Notes: generated from the sequence alone by a model not told the origin. DNA of 6,630 nt from Frankia sp. (GCA_019689615.1 JADGHD010000285.1:1-6630); one strand, 5' to 3'; counted from the stretch's first letter, positions 1-6,626 are shown. Made by a program: numbers and translations.

Positions 1-549
1 CCGGTAGGCCGGGTCCGTGCAGACCGCGCTGATCTCGGTGTAGCCGCCGGCGCGCATCCGCTCGCCGGCCATCGCCACCAGCCGGGGGCCGTCGAAGATC
101 CCCAGGTAGGCGCCCAGCTCGATCGTGCGCGGCCGGAACGGGCCGGGCTGGGTGCGCTCGACCAGGTCGAGCATCGCCGGGACGTCCGCCCGGGTGAGCC
201 GACGGGCCTCGGGCTCGGGCGCGCTGACGAACCGGCCCGTGGCGATCATCTGCACCAGCCCGGCACGCAGCTCGACCTGCCAGCCGGGCGGCGGGTCCTC
301 GGTCACGTGGAAGAGCGCGACGCCCCCGCCGGGGCCGACCAGGGTGGCCAGGTCGTCCCACGGCCAGCGGCCCGGTCCGCCGGCCATCGCGGCGAACGGC
401 GCGACGTCGGTGTGGAACCGGATCGCCCGGCCGTGCCGCTCGGCGAAGCGCGCGTGCGGCCCGGCCAGCGACGCCAGGATCATCTCGTCCAGCGGTCCTG
501 GCTCGCCAGCCGGCGCCGCCTGCCCGGCGGCGGTGGTCGTGTCGGTCAC
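1..549 (-). CDS. GNAT-family N-acetyltransferase, FR47-like (partial, C-terminus off the left edge)
   Basis: The minus strand is open from a GTG at 549-547 to the window edge and gives 183 residues with no stop. The second half reads like the FR47-like/COG3393 acetyltransferases. Residues 118-139 (LTRADVPAML, then TQPGPFRPRT) lead into LGAYLGIFDG (145-154), LVAMAGERMR (157-166) and GYTEISAVCTDPAYR (169-183). The last stretch is the beta4 strand running into the acetyl-CoA pyrophosphate loop, so the glycine-rich loop and perhaps 45-60 residues lie outside the window. Known of the family: transfer of an acetyl group from acetyl-CoA to an amine; the substrate is usually unknown. The start is supported by AAGGGA (560-555) five bases upstream of the GTG. 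The protein should be cytoplasmic, since no signal peptide or membrane segment is seen. It is transcribed away from the glutamate dehydrogenase gene. The plus-strand open frames over this region are shadows of it. Family call is firm; substrate unknown. Confidence 0.9.
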   Translation of the reverse strand, partial: MTDTTTAAGQAAPAGEPGPLDEMILASLAGPHARFAERHGRAIRFHTDVAPFAAMAGGPGRWPWDDLATLVGPGGGVALFHVTEDPPPGWQVELRAGLVQMIATGRFVSAPEPEARRLTRADVPAMLDLVERTQPGPFRPRTIELGAYLGIFDGPRLVAMAGERMRAGGYTEISAVCTDPAYR

Positions 550-622
550 GGTCGTCCCTTCGCCCCGCGCTGTCTCGTTCGCCCCGCGCCGGTGACGACC
601 CTATGCGCCGGGGGCAGCCCTG
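550..622. promoter_or_regulatory. Divergent intergenic region with direct and inverted repeats
   Basis: This 73-bp gap separates the starts of the divergent acetyltransferase and glutamate dehydrogenase genes, so it must hold the 5' signals of both. It contains TTCGCCCCGCGC twice, at 559-570 and 578-589, identical over 12 bases with a 19-bp period. The pair is enclosed by a 7-bp inverted repeat, GGTCGTC at 550-556 and GACGACC at 594-600. A weak -10-like TATGCG lies at 602-607, with a poor -35 match about 18 bases upstream. I could not identify a convincing sigma-70 promoter. The repeats could be a regulator-binding site shared by both genes, or chance similarity in very GC-rich DNA. Confidence 0.4.
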
Positions 623-3600
623 GTGGTGGGATCGATGGTCCAGGGCCGTGCCGGTGCGGCCCCGTGGGAAGGTGGCGGTGACGTCGTGGACGGTCCGGGT
701 GTGGCGGTCCTCGGGGAGCTCGCGCTGGCGCCGCGGGTGGCGTTCCTGGGTGCCGACGGGGCCGGGCCGGCGCGGGCGCGCTGCCTGCTGACCTGGCCGG
801 CCGAGGTCGAGCGGCCGTCGCTGGCCGCCGTGGTCGACGTGTTCACCCGGCTCGGCGTCGACGTGCTCGACCACGCCCGGCCCGCGGCCGCGGCGGGCCA
901 GCCGGCCGCCGACGAGTACCTGCTCGCGCTCCCCGAGCCGCCGCGGCGCGGCGACGAGCCGGCCGAGCTGGCGGCCCAGCGCGCCCGGGACACGCTCGGC
1001 GAGCTGCTCGGCGCGGTCTGGACGGGGGCGGCCGAGCTGGACGGGCTGACCCGGCTGGCGCTGACCGCCGGGGTGGCCTGGCGGGAGGTCGCGGTGGTCC
1101 GCGCGGCCTGGCGGTTCCTCTACCAGACCGGGGTCGGGCTCAGCCACGGCTACGCCGAGCGCACGCTGCACGCCAACCCGGGATTTGTGCACGCGCTGCT
1201 GGAGTACTTCCGGGCCCGGTTCGACCCGGACGGCTTCGCCGTCGACCGGGACAGGGCGGTGTCCGGCGCGGCCGGCCGGCTCGACGCGCTGCTCGCCTCG
1301 GTCAGCGGGCTGGACGAGGACCGGATCCTGCGCGGGCTGCGCGACGTGCTGGCCGCGGTCGTGCGGACGAACTACTACCAGCGCGACGCCGCCGGCCAGC
1401 CGCGGCCGGCGCTCGCGCTGAAGATCGCCTCGGAGCGGCTGACGCTGCTGCCCCCACCGCGGCCATGGATGGAGATCTTCGTGACCTCGCCGACCGTGGA
1501 GGGCGTCCACCTGCGCGGCGCCCGGGTCGCGCGCGGCGGGCTGCGCCACTCCGACCGGCGGGAGGACTACCGCACCGAGGTGCACGGCCTCTACCGGGCC
1601 CAGGTCACCAAGAACGTCGTCATCGTCCCGGACGGCGCCAAGGGCGCCTTCGTCCTGCGCGGCCCGGCCACCGACGCCGCCGGCCCGCCGGACCCCGCCC
1701 GGGTCCGCGCCGCCTACCGGACGTTCGTGTCCGCGCTGCTGGACGTCACCGACAACCTGGTCGGCGGGCGGGCGGTCCACCCGGAGCGCACCGTCGTGTA
1801 CGACGGGCCGGACACCTACCTGGTGGTCGCCGCCGACCGGGGGACGGCGACGTTCTCCGACCTGGCCAACGAGATCGCCCTGGAGCGCGGCTACTGGCTC
1901 GGCGACGCGTTCGCCTCCGGCGGCTCCACCGGCTACGACCACAAGGCGATGGGGATCACCGCCCGGGGCGCCTGGGAGTCCGTCCGCCGCCACCTGCGCG
2001 AGCTCGGCATGGACGCCGACCGCGACGCGTACGCCGTCGTCGGCATCGGCGACATGTCCGGGGACGTGTTCGGCAACGGGATGCTGCTGTCCTCGTCGTT
2101 CCGCCTGATCGCCGCGTTCGACCACCGGCACGTCCTCGTCGACCCGGACCCGGACCCGGCGGCGTCGTACGCCGAGCGGGCCCGGCTGGCCCGGCTGCCC
2201 AACTCGTCGTGGGCGGACTACGACCCGAAGGCGCTCTCGCCCGGCGGTGGGGTGTACCGGCGCGACGCCCGCCGGGTCGTGCTGTCCGCCCGCGCCCGTC
2301 AGGTGCTTGGCCTGCCACCGGTCGCCTCGGCCGACGACGGCGGGATGACCCCGGCCGAGCTGATCAGGGCGGTCCTGCAGGCCCCCGTCGACCTGCTCTA
2401 CAACGGCGGGATCGGCACCTACATCAAGGCGGGCACCGAGAGCCACGACGACGCCGCTGACCACGCCAACGACGCGGTCCGGGTGGACGCCGGCACGGTG
2501 CGGGCCCGGGTCGTCGTCGAGGGCGGCAACCTCGGCGTCACCCAGGCGGCGCGGGTCGAGCTCGCCCGGCTCGGCGTGCGGATCAACACCGACTTCCTGG
2601 ACAACTCGGCCGGCGTCGACACCTCCGACCGCGAGGTCAACCTGAAGATCCTGCTCGACGGCGCGGTCGCGGACGGCGAGCTGACCCGCGCCGAGCGGGA
2701 CGAGCTGCTGCGCTCGCTCGCCGACGAGGTGGCCGCCGCGGTGATCGACGACAGCGCCCAGCAGGTGGCCGCGGTCAGCCTGTCGTCCGCCTACGCGCCG
2801 TACTACCTCGACCGCCACATCCGGCTGCTGCGCAACCTGGAGGCGCGCACGGGCCTGATCCGGGCGCTGGAGCACCTGCCGTCGGAGGCCCGGCTGGAGC
2901 GGCTGCGGGCGGCGCACGGCGGCCTCACCCGCCCGGAGCTGGCCGTGCTGCAGGCCAGGGCCAAGCTGCTGGTCCGGCTGGAGCTGCTGGAGACCGAGCT
3001 GCCGGACGAGCCGGCGATCGAGCAGGTCGCCCGGCGCTACTTCCCGGCGCCGGTGCGCCGCCGGTTCGCCGCCCGGATCAGCGCCCACCCGCTGCTGCGC
3101 GAGATCATCGCGACCCGCCTGGCCAACGAGCTGGTCAACCGGATGGGCCCGGGCTTCGTCTTCCGGCTGGAGGAGCAGGCCGGGGTGACCACCGCCGACA
3201 CCGCCCGGGCCTACGCGGCGGCCGGCGAGCTGTTCGGGCTCGACGAGCTGTGGCCGATGCTGGAGCACGCCGGCACCGAGCTGCCGGCCGCCGAGGAGCT
3301 CGCCGCCCGCCGGGCCGCCCGCGAGTACCACGAGCTCGCGACCGAGTGGCTGCTACGGCACGCCCGCGGCCGCGACGGCACGGCGGCGGCGGCCAGGCTG
3401 CTGCGCGAGCCGGCGGCCGAGCTCGTCGCCGCGTTCGGGGTCGCCGGGCCAGCCGCCGGTGACCTGCGCGCCCGGATCGCCGGCCTGCGCCCGCTCGGCA
3501 CCGCCCTGGACCTGCTGGTCATGGCGCCGGCGCCGGCCCCGGCCGCGATCGCCCACGCGGCGGGGGTGCACGTCGAGCTGGGCCGCTGGCTCGGCCTGTC

Positions 3601-4039
3601 GGCGCTCTACGAACGGCTGGACGAGGTCTTCGCCGAGTCGCACTGGGTGCTCACCGCGAAGGCGGCGCTGCGGGCGCAGCTCACGCAGCTGTGGGCGACG
3701 CTGGACTGGCTCGTCCTCGCCGCGGCGCACGACCCGGCTGACGACCCGGAGGAGCTGGTCTACCGCTGGCTCGTCAGCCGCCCCGCCGCCGTCGCCCCGT
3801 TCACCGCGGTCCTCGCGGAGCTGGCCGGCGAGCAGCCGTCCGGGGTGCCGCCGGCCGACGAGCCCTGGCCAGGACCCGACAACCGGGGCGCGGCCGCCCG
3901 GCGCGTCGCCCGCGGGGCCGGCACCGGGCCGATCGAGGTGGCCGCCGCCACCGTCGCGCTGCACGAGCTGCGCCTGATGGTGGAGCGCGCCCAGCTCGAC
4001 CGGGGCGGCCTCGGCCCGCGGCTGCGCGCCCGGGCCTGA
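623..4039 (+). CDS. NAD-dependent glutamate dehydrogenase, large type, lacking the N-terminal regulatory part
   Basis: The predicted reaction is oxidative deamination of L-glutamate to 2-oxoglutarate and ammonium with NAD+, in the cytoplasm. Family motifs occur in order: GGLRHSDRREDYRTEVHG (305-322), QVTKNVVIVPDGAKGAFV (327-344, with the predicted catalytic lysine K340), AADRGTATFSDLANEIA (403-419), GDAFASGGSTGYDHKAMGIT (427-446), the dinucleotide-binding GIGDMSGDVFGNG (474-486), FDHRHVLVDPDPDP (499-512), NGGIGTYIK (594-602), VEGGNLGVTQ (632-641) and DNSAGVDTSDREVNLK (660-675). The rest is the helical C-terminal region and looks complete. At 1138 residues it is far shorter than the roughly 1600-residue 180-kDa bacterial enzymes. 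Similarity begins near residue 37, in the region after the first ACT and PAS-type domains. An in-frame TGA at 593-595 closes the frame upstream. The start is uncertain: GTG 623 (GGGGG at 610-614), ATG 635 (GGTGG at 625-629), GTG 686 and GTG 701 are all usable. KGAF replaces the usual KGGF. Confidence 0.93.
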   Translation: MVGSMVQGRAGAAPWEGGGDVVDGPGVAVLGELALAPRVAFLGADGAGPARARCLLTWPAEVERPSLAAVVDVFTRLGVDVLDHARPAAAAGQPAADEYLLALPEPPRRGDEPAELAAQRARDTLGELLGAVWTGAAELDGLTRLALTAGVAWREVAVVRAAWRFLYQTGVGLSHGYAERTLHANPGFVHALLEYFRARFDPDGFAVDRDRAVSGAAGRLDALLASVSGLDEDRILRGLRDVLAAVVRTNYYQRDAAGQPRPALALKIASERLTLLPPPRPWMEIFVTSPTVEGVHLRGARVARGGLRHSDRREDYRTEVHGLYRAQVTKNVVIVPDGAKGAFVLRGPATDAAGPPDPARVRAAYRTFVSALLDVTDNLVGGRAVHPERTVVYDGPDTYLVVAADRGTATFSDLANEIALERGYWLGDAFASGGSTGYDHKAMGITARGAWESVRRHLRELGMDADRDAYAVVGIGDMSGDVFGNGMLLSSSFRLIAAFDHRHVLVDPDPDPAASYAERARLARLPNSSWADYDPKALSPGGGVYRRDARRVVLSARARQVLGLPPVASADDGGMTPAELIRAVLQAPVDLLYNGGIGTYIKAGTESHDDAADHANDAVRVDAGTVRARVVVEGGNLGVTQAARVELARLGVRINTDFLDNSAGVDTSDREVNLKILLDGAVADGELTRAERDELLRSLADEVAAAVIDDSAQQVAAVSLSSAYAPYYLDRHIRLLRNLEARTGLIRALEHLPSEARLERLRAAHGGLTRPELAVLQARAKLLVRLELLETELPDEPAIEQVARRYFPAPVRRRFAARISAHPLLREIIATRLANELVNRMGPGFVFRLEEQAGVTTADTARAYAAAGELFGLDELWPMLEHAGTELPAAEELAARRAAREYHELATEWLLRHARGRDGTAAAARLLREPAAELVAAFGVAGPAAGDLRARIAGLRPLGTALDLLVMAPAPAPAAIAHAAGVHVELGRWLGLSALYERLDEVFAESHWVLTAKAALRAQLTQLWATLDWLVLAAAHDPADDPEELVYRWLVSRPAAVAPFTAVLAELAGEQPSGVPPADEPWPGPDNRGAAARRVARGAGTGPIEVAAATVALHELRLMVERAQLDRGGLGPRLRARA

Positions 4040-4040
4040 C

Positions 4041-4083
4041 GGCGCGGCCGGGCCGCCACCGCCCGCCGCGGGCCCGGGAGCGG
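4041..4083 (+). terminator. Possible weak GC-rich terminator region after the glutamate dehydrogenase gene
   Basis: Immediately after the TGA at 4037-4039 the DNA is nearly all G and C and can form short stems. Examples are GCGG/CCGC around a five-base loop within 4044-4056, CCCG (4062-4065) with CGGG (4069-4072), and alternatively CCCGC (4062-4066) with GCGGG near 4080-4084. No T-run follows, which is common in high-GC actinomycetes but leaves the call weak. If it does not terminate, the downstream amidohydrolase and flavoenzyme genes could be read through from the dehydrogenase gene. Confidence 0.2.
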
Positions 4084-4144
4084 GAAGTTTGCCTGGCGGA
4101 AATGCGGCTCTGACGGCCGTGTCACTGCCCGGCGGGAAGGTTGC
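4080..4144 (+). promoter_or_regulatory. Candidate operator/promoter region: 13-bp direct repeat flanking a TGAC-N6-GTCA dyad
   Basis: GCGGGAAGTTTGC (4080-4092) recurs as GCGGGAAGGTTGC (4132-4144), 12 of 13 bases identical with starts 52 bp apart. Between them lies TGACGGCCGTGTCA (4111-4124): TGAC and GTCA are inverted arms six bases apart, and its inner ACGGCCGT (4113-4120) is an 8-bp palindrome. The stretch around 4085-4104 is noticeably richer in A and T than its surroundings, as expected of a promoter. I see no good -10/-35 pair. The position, 66-130 bases upstream of the amidohydrolase start, suits control of the downstream pair. The regulator family cannot be named. Confidence 0.4.
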
Positions 4145-4162
4145 GGCCAGGTCAGCGTCCGA

Positions 4163-4186
4163 AGGCGCCACCGTGGGCTGGCGCCT
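4163..4186 (+). promoter_or_regulatory. Perfect 8-bp-arm inverted repeat (hairpin or operator) just upstream of the ribosome binding site
   Basis: AGGCGCCA (4163-4170) and TGGCGCCT (4179-4186) are exact reverse complements around the eight-base loop CCGTGGGC. Each arm also contains the self-palindrome GGCGCC. The element ends eight bases before the Shine-Dalgarno core at 4195. It could form a stable stem in the 5' leader RNA and affect translation, or be a dyad bound by a dimeric regulator. There is no T-run after it, so a terminator is less likely. Confidence 0.45.
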
Positions 4187-4194
4187 CGTGAGTA

Positions 4195-4202
4195 GGGGAG
4201 GG
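4195..4202 (+). promoter_or_regulatory. Strong Shine-Dalgarno sequence for the amidohydrolase gene
   Basis: GGGGAGGG sits seven bases upstream of the GTG at 4210 and is close to the ideal anti-16S match. It fixes the start of the amidohydrolase at 4210 and argues against the much longer open frame in another phase that begins at 4089. Confidence 0.8.
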
Positions 4203-4209
4203 CCGCCGC

Positions 4210-4983
4210 GTGCCTCGATTCCTCGCCGACCTGCGGGCGCCGCAGGTCGCGGACTTGTCGGCCGGCGCGGTCGCGATCCTGCCGATCGGGTCGATCGAGC
4301 AGCATGGGCCGCACCTGCCGCTGTCCACGGACCTGGTGGTCGCCGACACGCTCGCCAGGGACGCGGCCACGGCGTTCGGGGACGAGATCGAGCTGGTGCT
4401 GCTGCCGACGCTGGCGTACTCGAAGTCCAACGAGCACGCCTGGAGCGCCGGCACGATGTGGCTGTCCGCGACGACCCTGCTGGCGGTGCTCGACGACATC
4501 GCCAGGTGCCTGGCCACGACGCCGGTCCAGCGCCTGGTCATGCTCAACGGCCACGGCGGCAACAGCGCGCTGCTGCAGGTCGCCAGCCGCGACATCCGGC
4601 TGGCGCACGGGCTGCGCACGTTCGTGATGCACCCGTCGCTGCCGCCGGACCACGGCGGGACGGCGCCAGCGTCCGAGCTGGGCATGGGGATCCACGCCGG
4701 GCTGGAGGAGACGTCGCTGATGCTGCACCTGCGCCCCGACCTCGTCCGGATGGACCTCGCCGAGCGCTCGGTCCCCGAGCACCTGGCTTCGTTCGAACGG
4801 GTCGGCTGGGGCCGGCCGGTGTCGTTCGGCTGGCTGTCCGACGACTTCGGCACCAACGGCACGCTCGGCGACCCGACCGGCGCCACAGCCGAGCGCGGCA
4901 AGGAGCGCTACGAGGCGATGCTCGCCGCCGCCGGCGAGTCGCTTCGCGAGATCGCCCGCTTCGACCCGCGGCGGCCGCGGTGA
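4210..4983 (+). CDS. Creatininase-family metal-dependent amidohydrolase
   Basis: This 257-residue protein has the signatures of the creatininase fold. PIGSIEQHGPHLPLSTD (25-41) carries predicted metal ligands E30, H32 and D41. SKSNEHAWSAGTMWLSA (71-87) follows, then LNGHGGN (112-118) with ligand H115. HAGLEETSLMLHLRPDLV (162-179) has E167 in the conserved ETS triplet, and GTLGDPTGATAERG (near the C-terminus) matches the family's usual ending. Length is normal for the family. Known of the family: two-metal hydrolysis of cyclic or linear amides, or peptide trimming as by MftE in mycofactocin maturation. The position of creatininase's second-metal glutamate (NGHYEN) is glycine here (NGHGGN), so creatinine is an unlikely substrate. 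No radical SAM partner or mycofactocin precursor is in the window, so MftE is not claimed. The GTG start is set by a strong Shine-Dalgarno sequence. The protein is predicted to be cytoplasmic. Its stop overlaps the start of the flavoenzyme gene by four bases. Confidence 0.92.
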   Translation: MPRFLADLRAPQVADLSAGAVAILPIGSIEQHGPHLPLSTDLVVADTLARDAATAFGDEIELVLLPTLAYSKSNEHAWSAGTMWLSATTLLAVLDDIARCLATTPVQRLVMLNGHGGNSALLQVASRDIRLAHGLRTFVMHPSLPPDHGGTAPASELGMGIHAGLEETSLMLHLRPDLVRMDLAERSVPEHLASFERVGWGRPVSFGWLSDDFGTNGTLGDPTGATAERGKERYEAMLAAAGESLREIARFDPRRPR

Positions 4984-6626
4984 CCGCCCTGGGCGACCTG
5001 CCGGCGGCGGCGCCGGCCGGGGCCGCGGTGGCCGGCGGGGACGAGCTGCCCGAGCACGCCGACATCGTCGTGATCGGCGGCGGGCACAACGGGCTGGCGT
5101 GCGCGGCCTACCTGGCCCGTGCCGGCCGGTCGGTCGCCGTCCTCGAGGCCAGGGCGCAGGCCGGCGGCTGCGCGTCGACGGTCGACGCCATCGGCGCGCG
5201 GGTCAACATCTGCAACTGCGACCACACGATGATCCGCGCCAGCGGCGTGATCGAGGACCTCGACCTGCCCGCCCACGGCCTGCGCTATCTCGAGGTCGAC
5301 CCGATGCTGATCGCGGTCGGCTGGGCGGACGAGCCGGTGTTCGTGCAGTGGCGCTCGGTCGAGCGCACGCTCGCCGGCCTCGCCCGCGCCGGAACGGAGG
5401 TGGCCCAGGCCTACCAGCGCTACCTGCGGGTGGCCATGCCGGCGGCGCGGCTGGTGCTTGCCGTGCAGTGCGGCCGGCCGACCACCCCGTCGATCGTGGC
5501 CACCGTCGTCGCCCGCCAGCGGCTGCGCGGCGCCCGGGTGCTGCTCGACTGGCCCCGGCGCAGCCTGGTCGATGTGCTGTCCTCGTTCGGCCTGCCGCCC
5601 TGGATGATCGCGGCCGCGCACACGATCGGCCCCGCGGTCTGGGGCCTGCCGCCGGACGCCCCCGGCACCGGCCTCGGCGCGCTCGGCCTCGCGATCCGCC
5701 ACCTGGTCGGGGTCGGCCGCCCGGTCGGCGGCAGCGGCGCGCTGCCCGCGGCGCTCGCGGCCTGCGTGCGCGCCCACGGCGGCCGCGTCGTCACGAACGC
5801 GCTCGTCGCCGGGGTGGAGGTGGACGGCGGGCGGGTCAGGGCCGTGCGGCTCGCCGACGGCCGGCGGGTCAGCGCCGGTGCGGTCGTCAACGCCACCGAC
5901 CCGCGCACCCTGCTGGTCGACTGGCTGGCCGACGTGCCGGCCGCGTCCCGGCTGCGGGCCCGATGGGCGGCCAGCCCGGCGGACGACGGCTACGAGTCGA
6001 AGCTGGACGCGGTCGTCGCCGCGGACGCGGCCGGCGGCGTCCCGGTGCCCCGGGCGGTGGCCGAGCTGGGGGAGGACGTGCTGCCGCGCTCGGCGTACAA
6101 CATCCCGACCATGGTCGTCAGCCCCACTCCCGAGCAGCAGATCGCCGGCGGCGCGCAGCTGCGCGACGGCCTCGTGACCGACCCGCCGATGCTGCTGGTC
6201 AACACCCCGTCGGTGCTGGACGAGACGATGCGCCCGGCGCCGGACGCCCACGTCCTGAGCCTGGAGGTGCTCTGGACGCCGTGGGCGCTGCGCGGCGGCT
6301 GGGACGACCGCTCGATCGCGCTGGGCTGGCTGCGCCGCTATGCCTCGCTGTGCGCCGACGGCGGCGACGGCCTGCTGGCGTCGGTGCGCGCGTGGCGGGC
6401 GATGACCCCGCCGGACTACGAGCGCGAGTTCCACCTGCGCCGCGGCTACGTCCCGTCGTTCCCGGACGGCGTGATGGCCGCCCTGCTCGGCCGCCGCCGC
6501 GAGCTGTCCCGCTACCGCACCCCGCTCCCCAACCTGTTCCTGACCGGCGGCGCCACCTTCCCCGGCGCCGGCGTCTGGGGCGCCTCGGGCCGCAACGCCG
6601 CCGCCACGGTCCTCGCGGCCCGCTGA
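4980..6626 (+). CDS. FAD-dependent oxidoreductase, phytoene desaturase/PYROXD2-like (COG1233 type)
   Basis: The 548-residue product begins with a short Ala/Pro/Gly-rich tail (about 1-27). The FAD-binding Rossmann motif follows: DIVVIGGGHNGLACAAYLARAGRSVAVLEAR, residues 28-58, with glycines 33, 35 and 38 and acidic E56 for the ribose. GGCAST (62-67) comes next, then CNCDH (78-82). The middle has the family's GGSG (250-253) preceding LPAALAACVRAHGGRVVTNALV, and VVNATDP (302-308). The C-terminus has the second FAD signature, LFLTGGATFPGAGVWGASGRNAA (519-541). Length and order match the phytoene-desaturase/PYROXD2-like flavoenzymes, which desaturate or oxidise small, often lipophilic substrates; the substrate here is unknown. 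The GTG start at 4980 gives a GTGA overlap with the preceding stop and has little Shine-Dalgarno sequence of its own, which points to translational coupling. The frame stays open upstream to 4089, but that part is out of phase with the well-supported amidohydrolase gene. Only four bases follow the stop. Confidence 0.9.
   Translation: MTALGDLPAAAPAGAAVAGGDELPEHADIVVIGGGHNGLACAAYLARAGRSVAVLEARAQAGGCASTVDAIGARVNICNCDHTMIRASGVIEDLDLPAHGLRYLEVDPMLIAVGWADEPVFVQWRSVERTLAGLARAGTEVAQAYQRYLRVAMPAARLVLAVQCGRPTTPSIVATVVARQRLRGARVLLDWPRRSLVDVLSSFGLPPWMIAAAHTIGPAVWGLPPDAPGTGLGALGLAIRHLVGVGRPVGGSGALPAALAACVRAHGGRVVTNALVAGVEVDGGRVRAVRLADGRRVSAGAVVNATDPRTLLVDWLADVPAASRLRARWAASPADDGYESKLDAVVAADAAGGVPVPRAVAELGEDVLPRSAYNIPTMVVSPTPEQQIAGGAQLRDGLVTDPPMLLVNTPSVLDETMRPAPDAHVLSLEVLWTPWALRGGWDDRSIALGWLRRYASLCADGGDGLLASVRAWRAMTPPDYEREFHLRRGYVPSFPDGVMAALLGRRRELSRYRTPLPNLFLTGGATFPGAGVWGASGRNAAATVLAAR

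Noticed and set aside
125..681. Plus-strand open frames upstream of the glutamate dehydrogenase, considered as its missing N-terminal part
   Set aside because: Their translations are Arg/Pro/Ser-rich without ACT- or PAS-like patterns. They mirror the minus-strand acetyltransferase, and the one in the dehydrogenase phase ends at the stop at 593-595.
2141..2158. Three tandem copies of GACCCG
   Set aside because: They encode the Asp-Pro run of a conserved block of the dehydrogenase family (FDHRH...DPDPDP), so this is coding sequence rather than a mobile or regulatory repeat.
3353..4782. Overlapping minus-strand open frames (3353-4171, 3760-4782) covering the intergenic leader
   Set aside because: Both are mostly antisense to well-supported genes, have biased composition and show no homology-like motifs. 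They are frame shadows.
4210..4983. Identification of the amidohydrolase as mycofactocin MftE
   Set aside because: The fold and several motifs agree, but no precursor peptide, radical SAM enzyme or glycosyltransferase is visible, and the flanking genes differ from known mycofactocin clusters. The broader family call is safer.
4908..6434. A 508-codon minus-strand open frame opposite the flavoenzyme gene
   Set aside because: The translation is low-complexity (Arg, Gly, Ala, Asp, His-rich) with no recognisable motif, while the plus strand encodes a complete FAD enzyme.
4089..6626. An 845-codon open frame starting at 4089, suggesting one long protein ending in the flavoenzyme
   Set aside because: Its first 297 codons lie in a different phase from the creatininase-family gene, which has clear conserved motifs and a strong Shine-Dalgarno sequence. 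The extra part is arginine/alanine-rich with no family features, typical of an alternate frame in GC-rich DNA.
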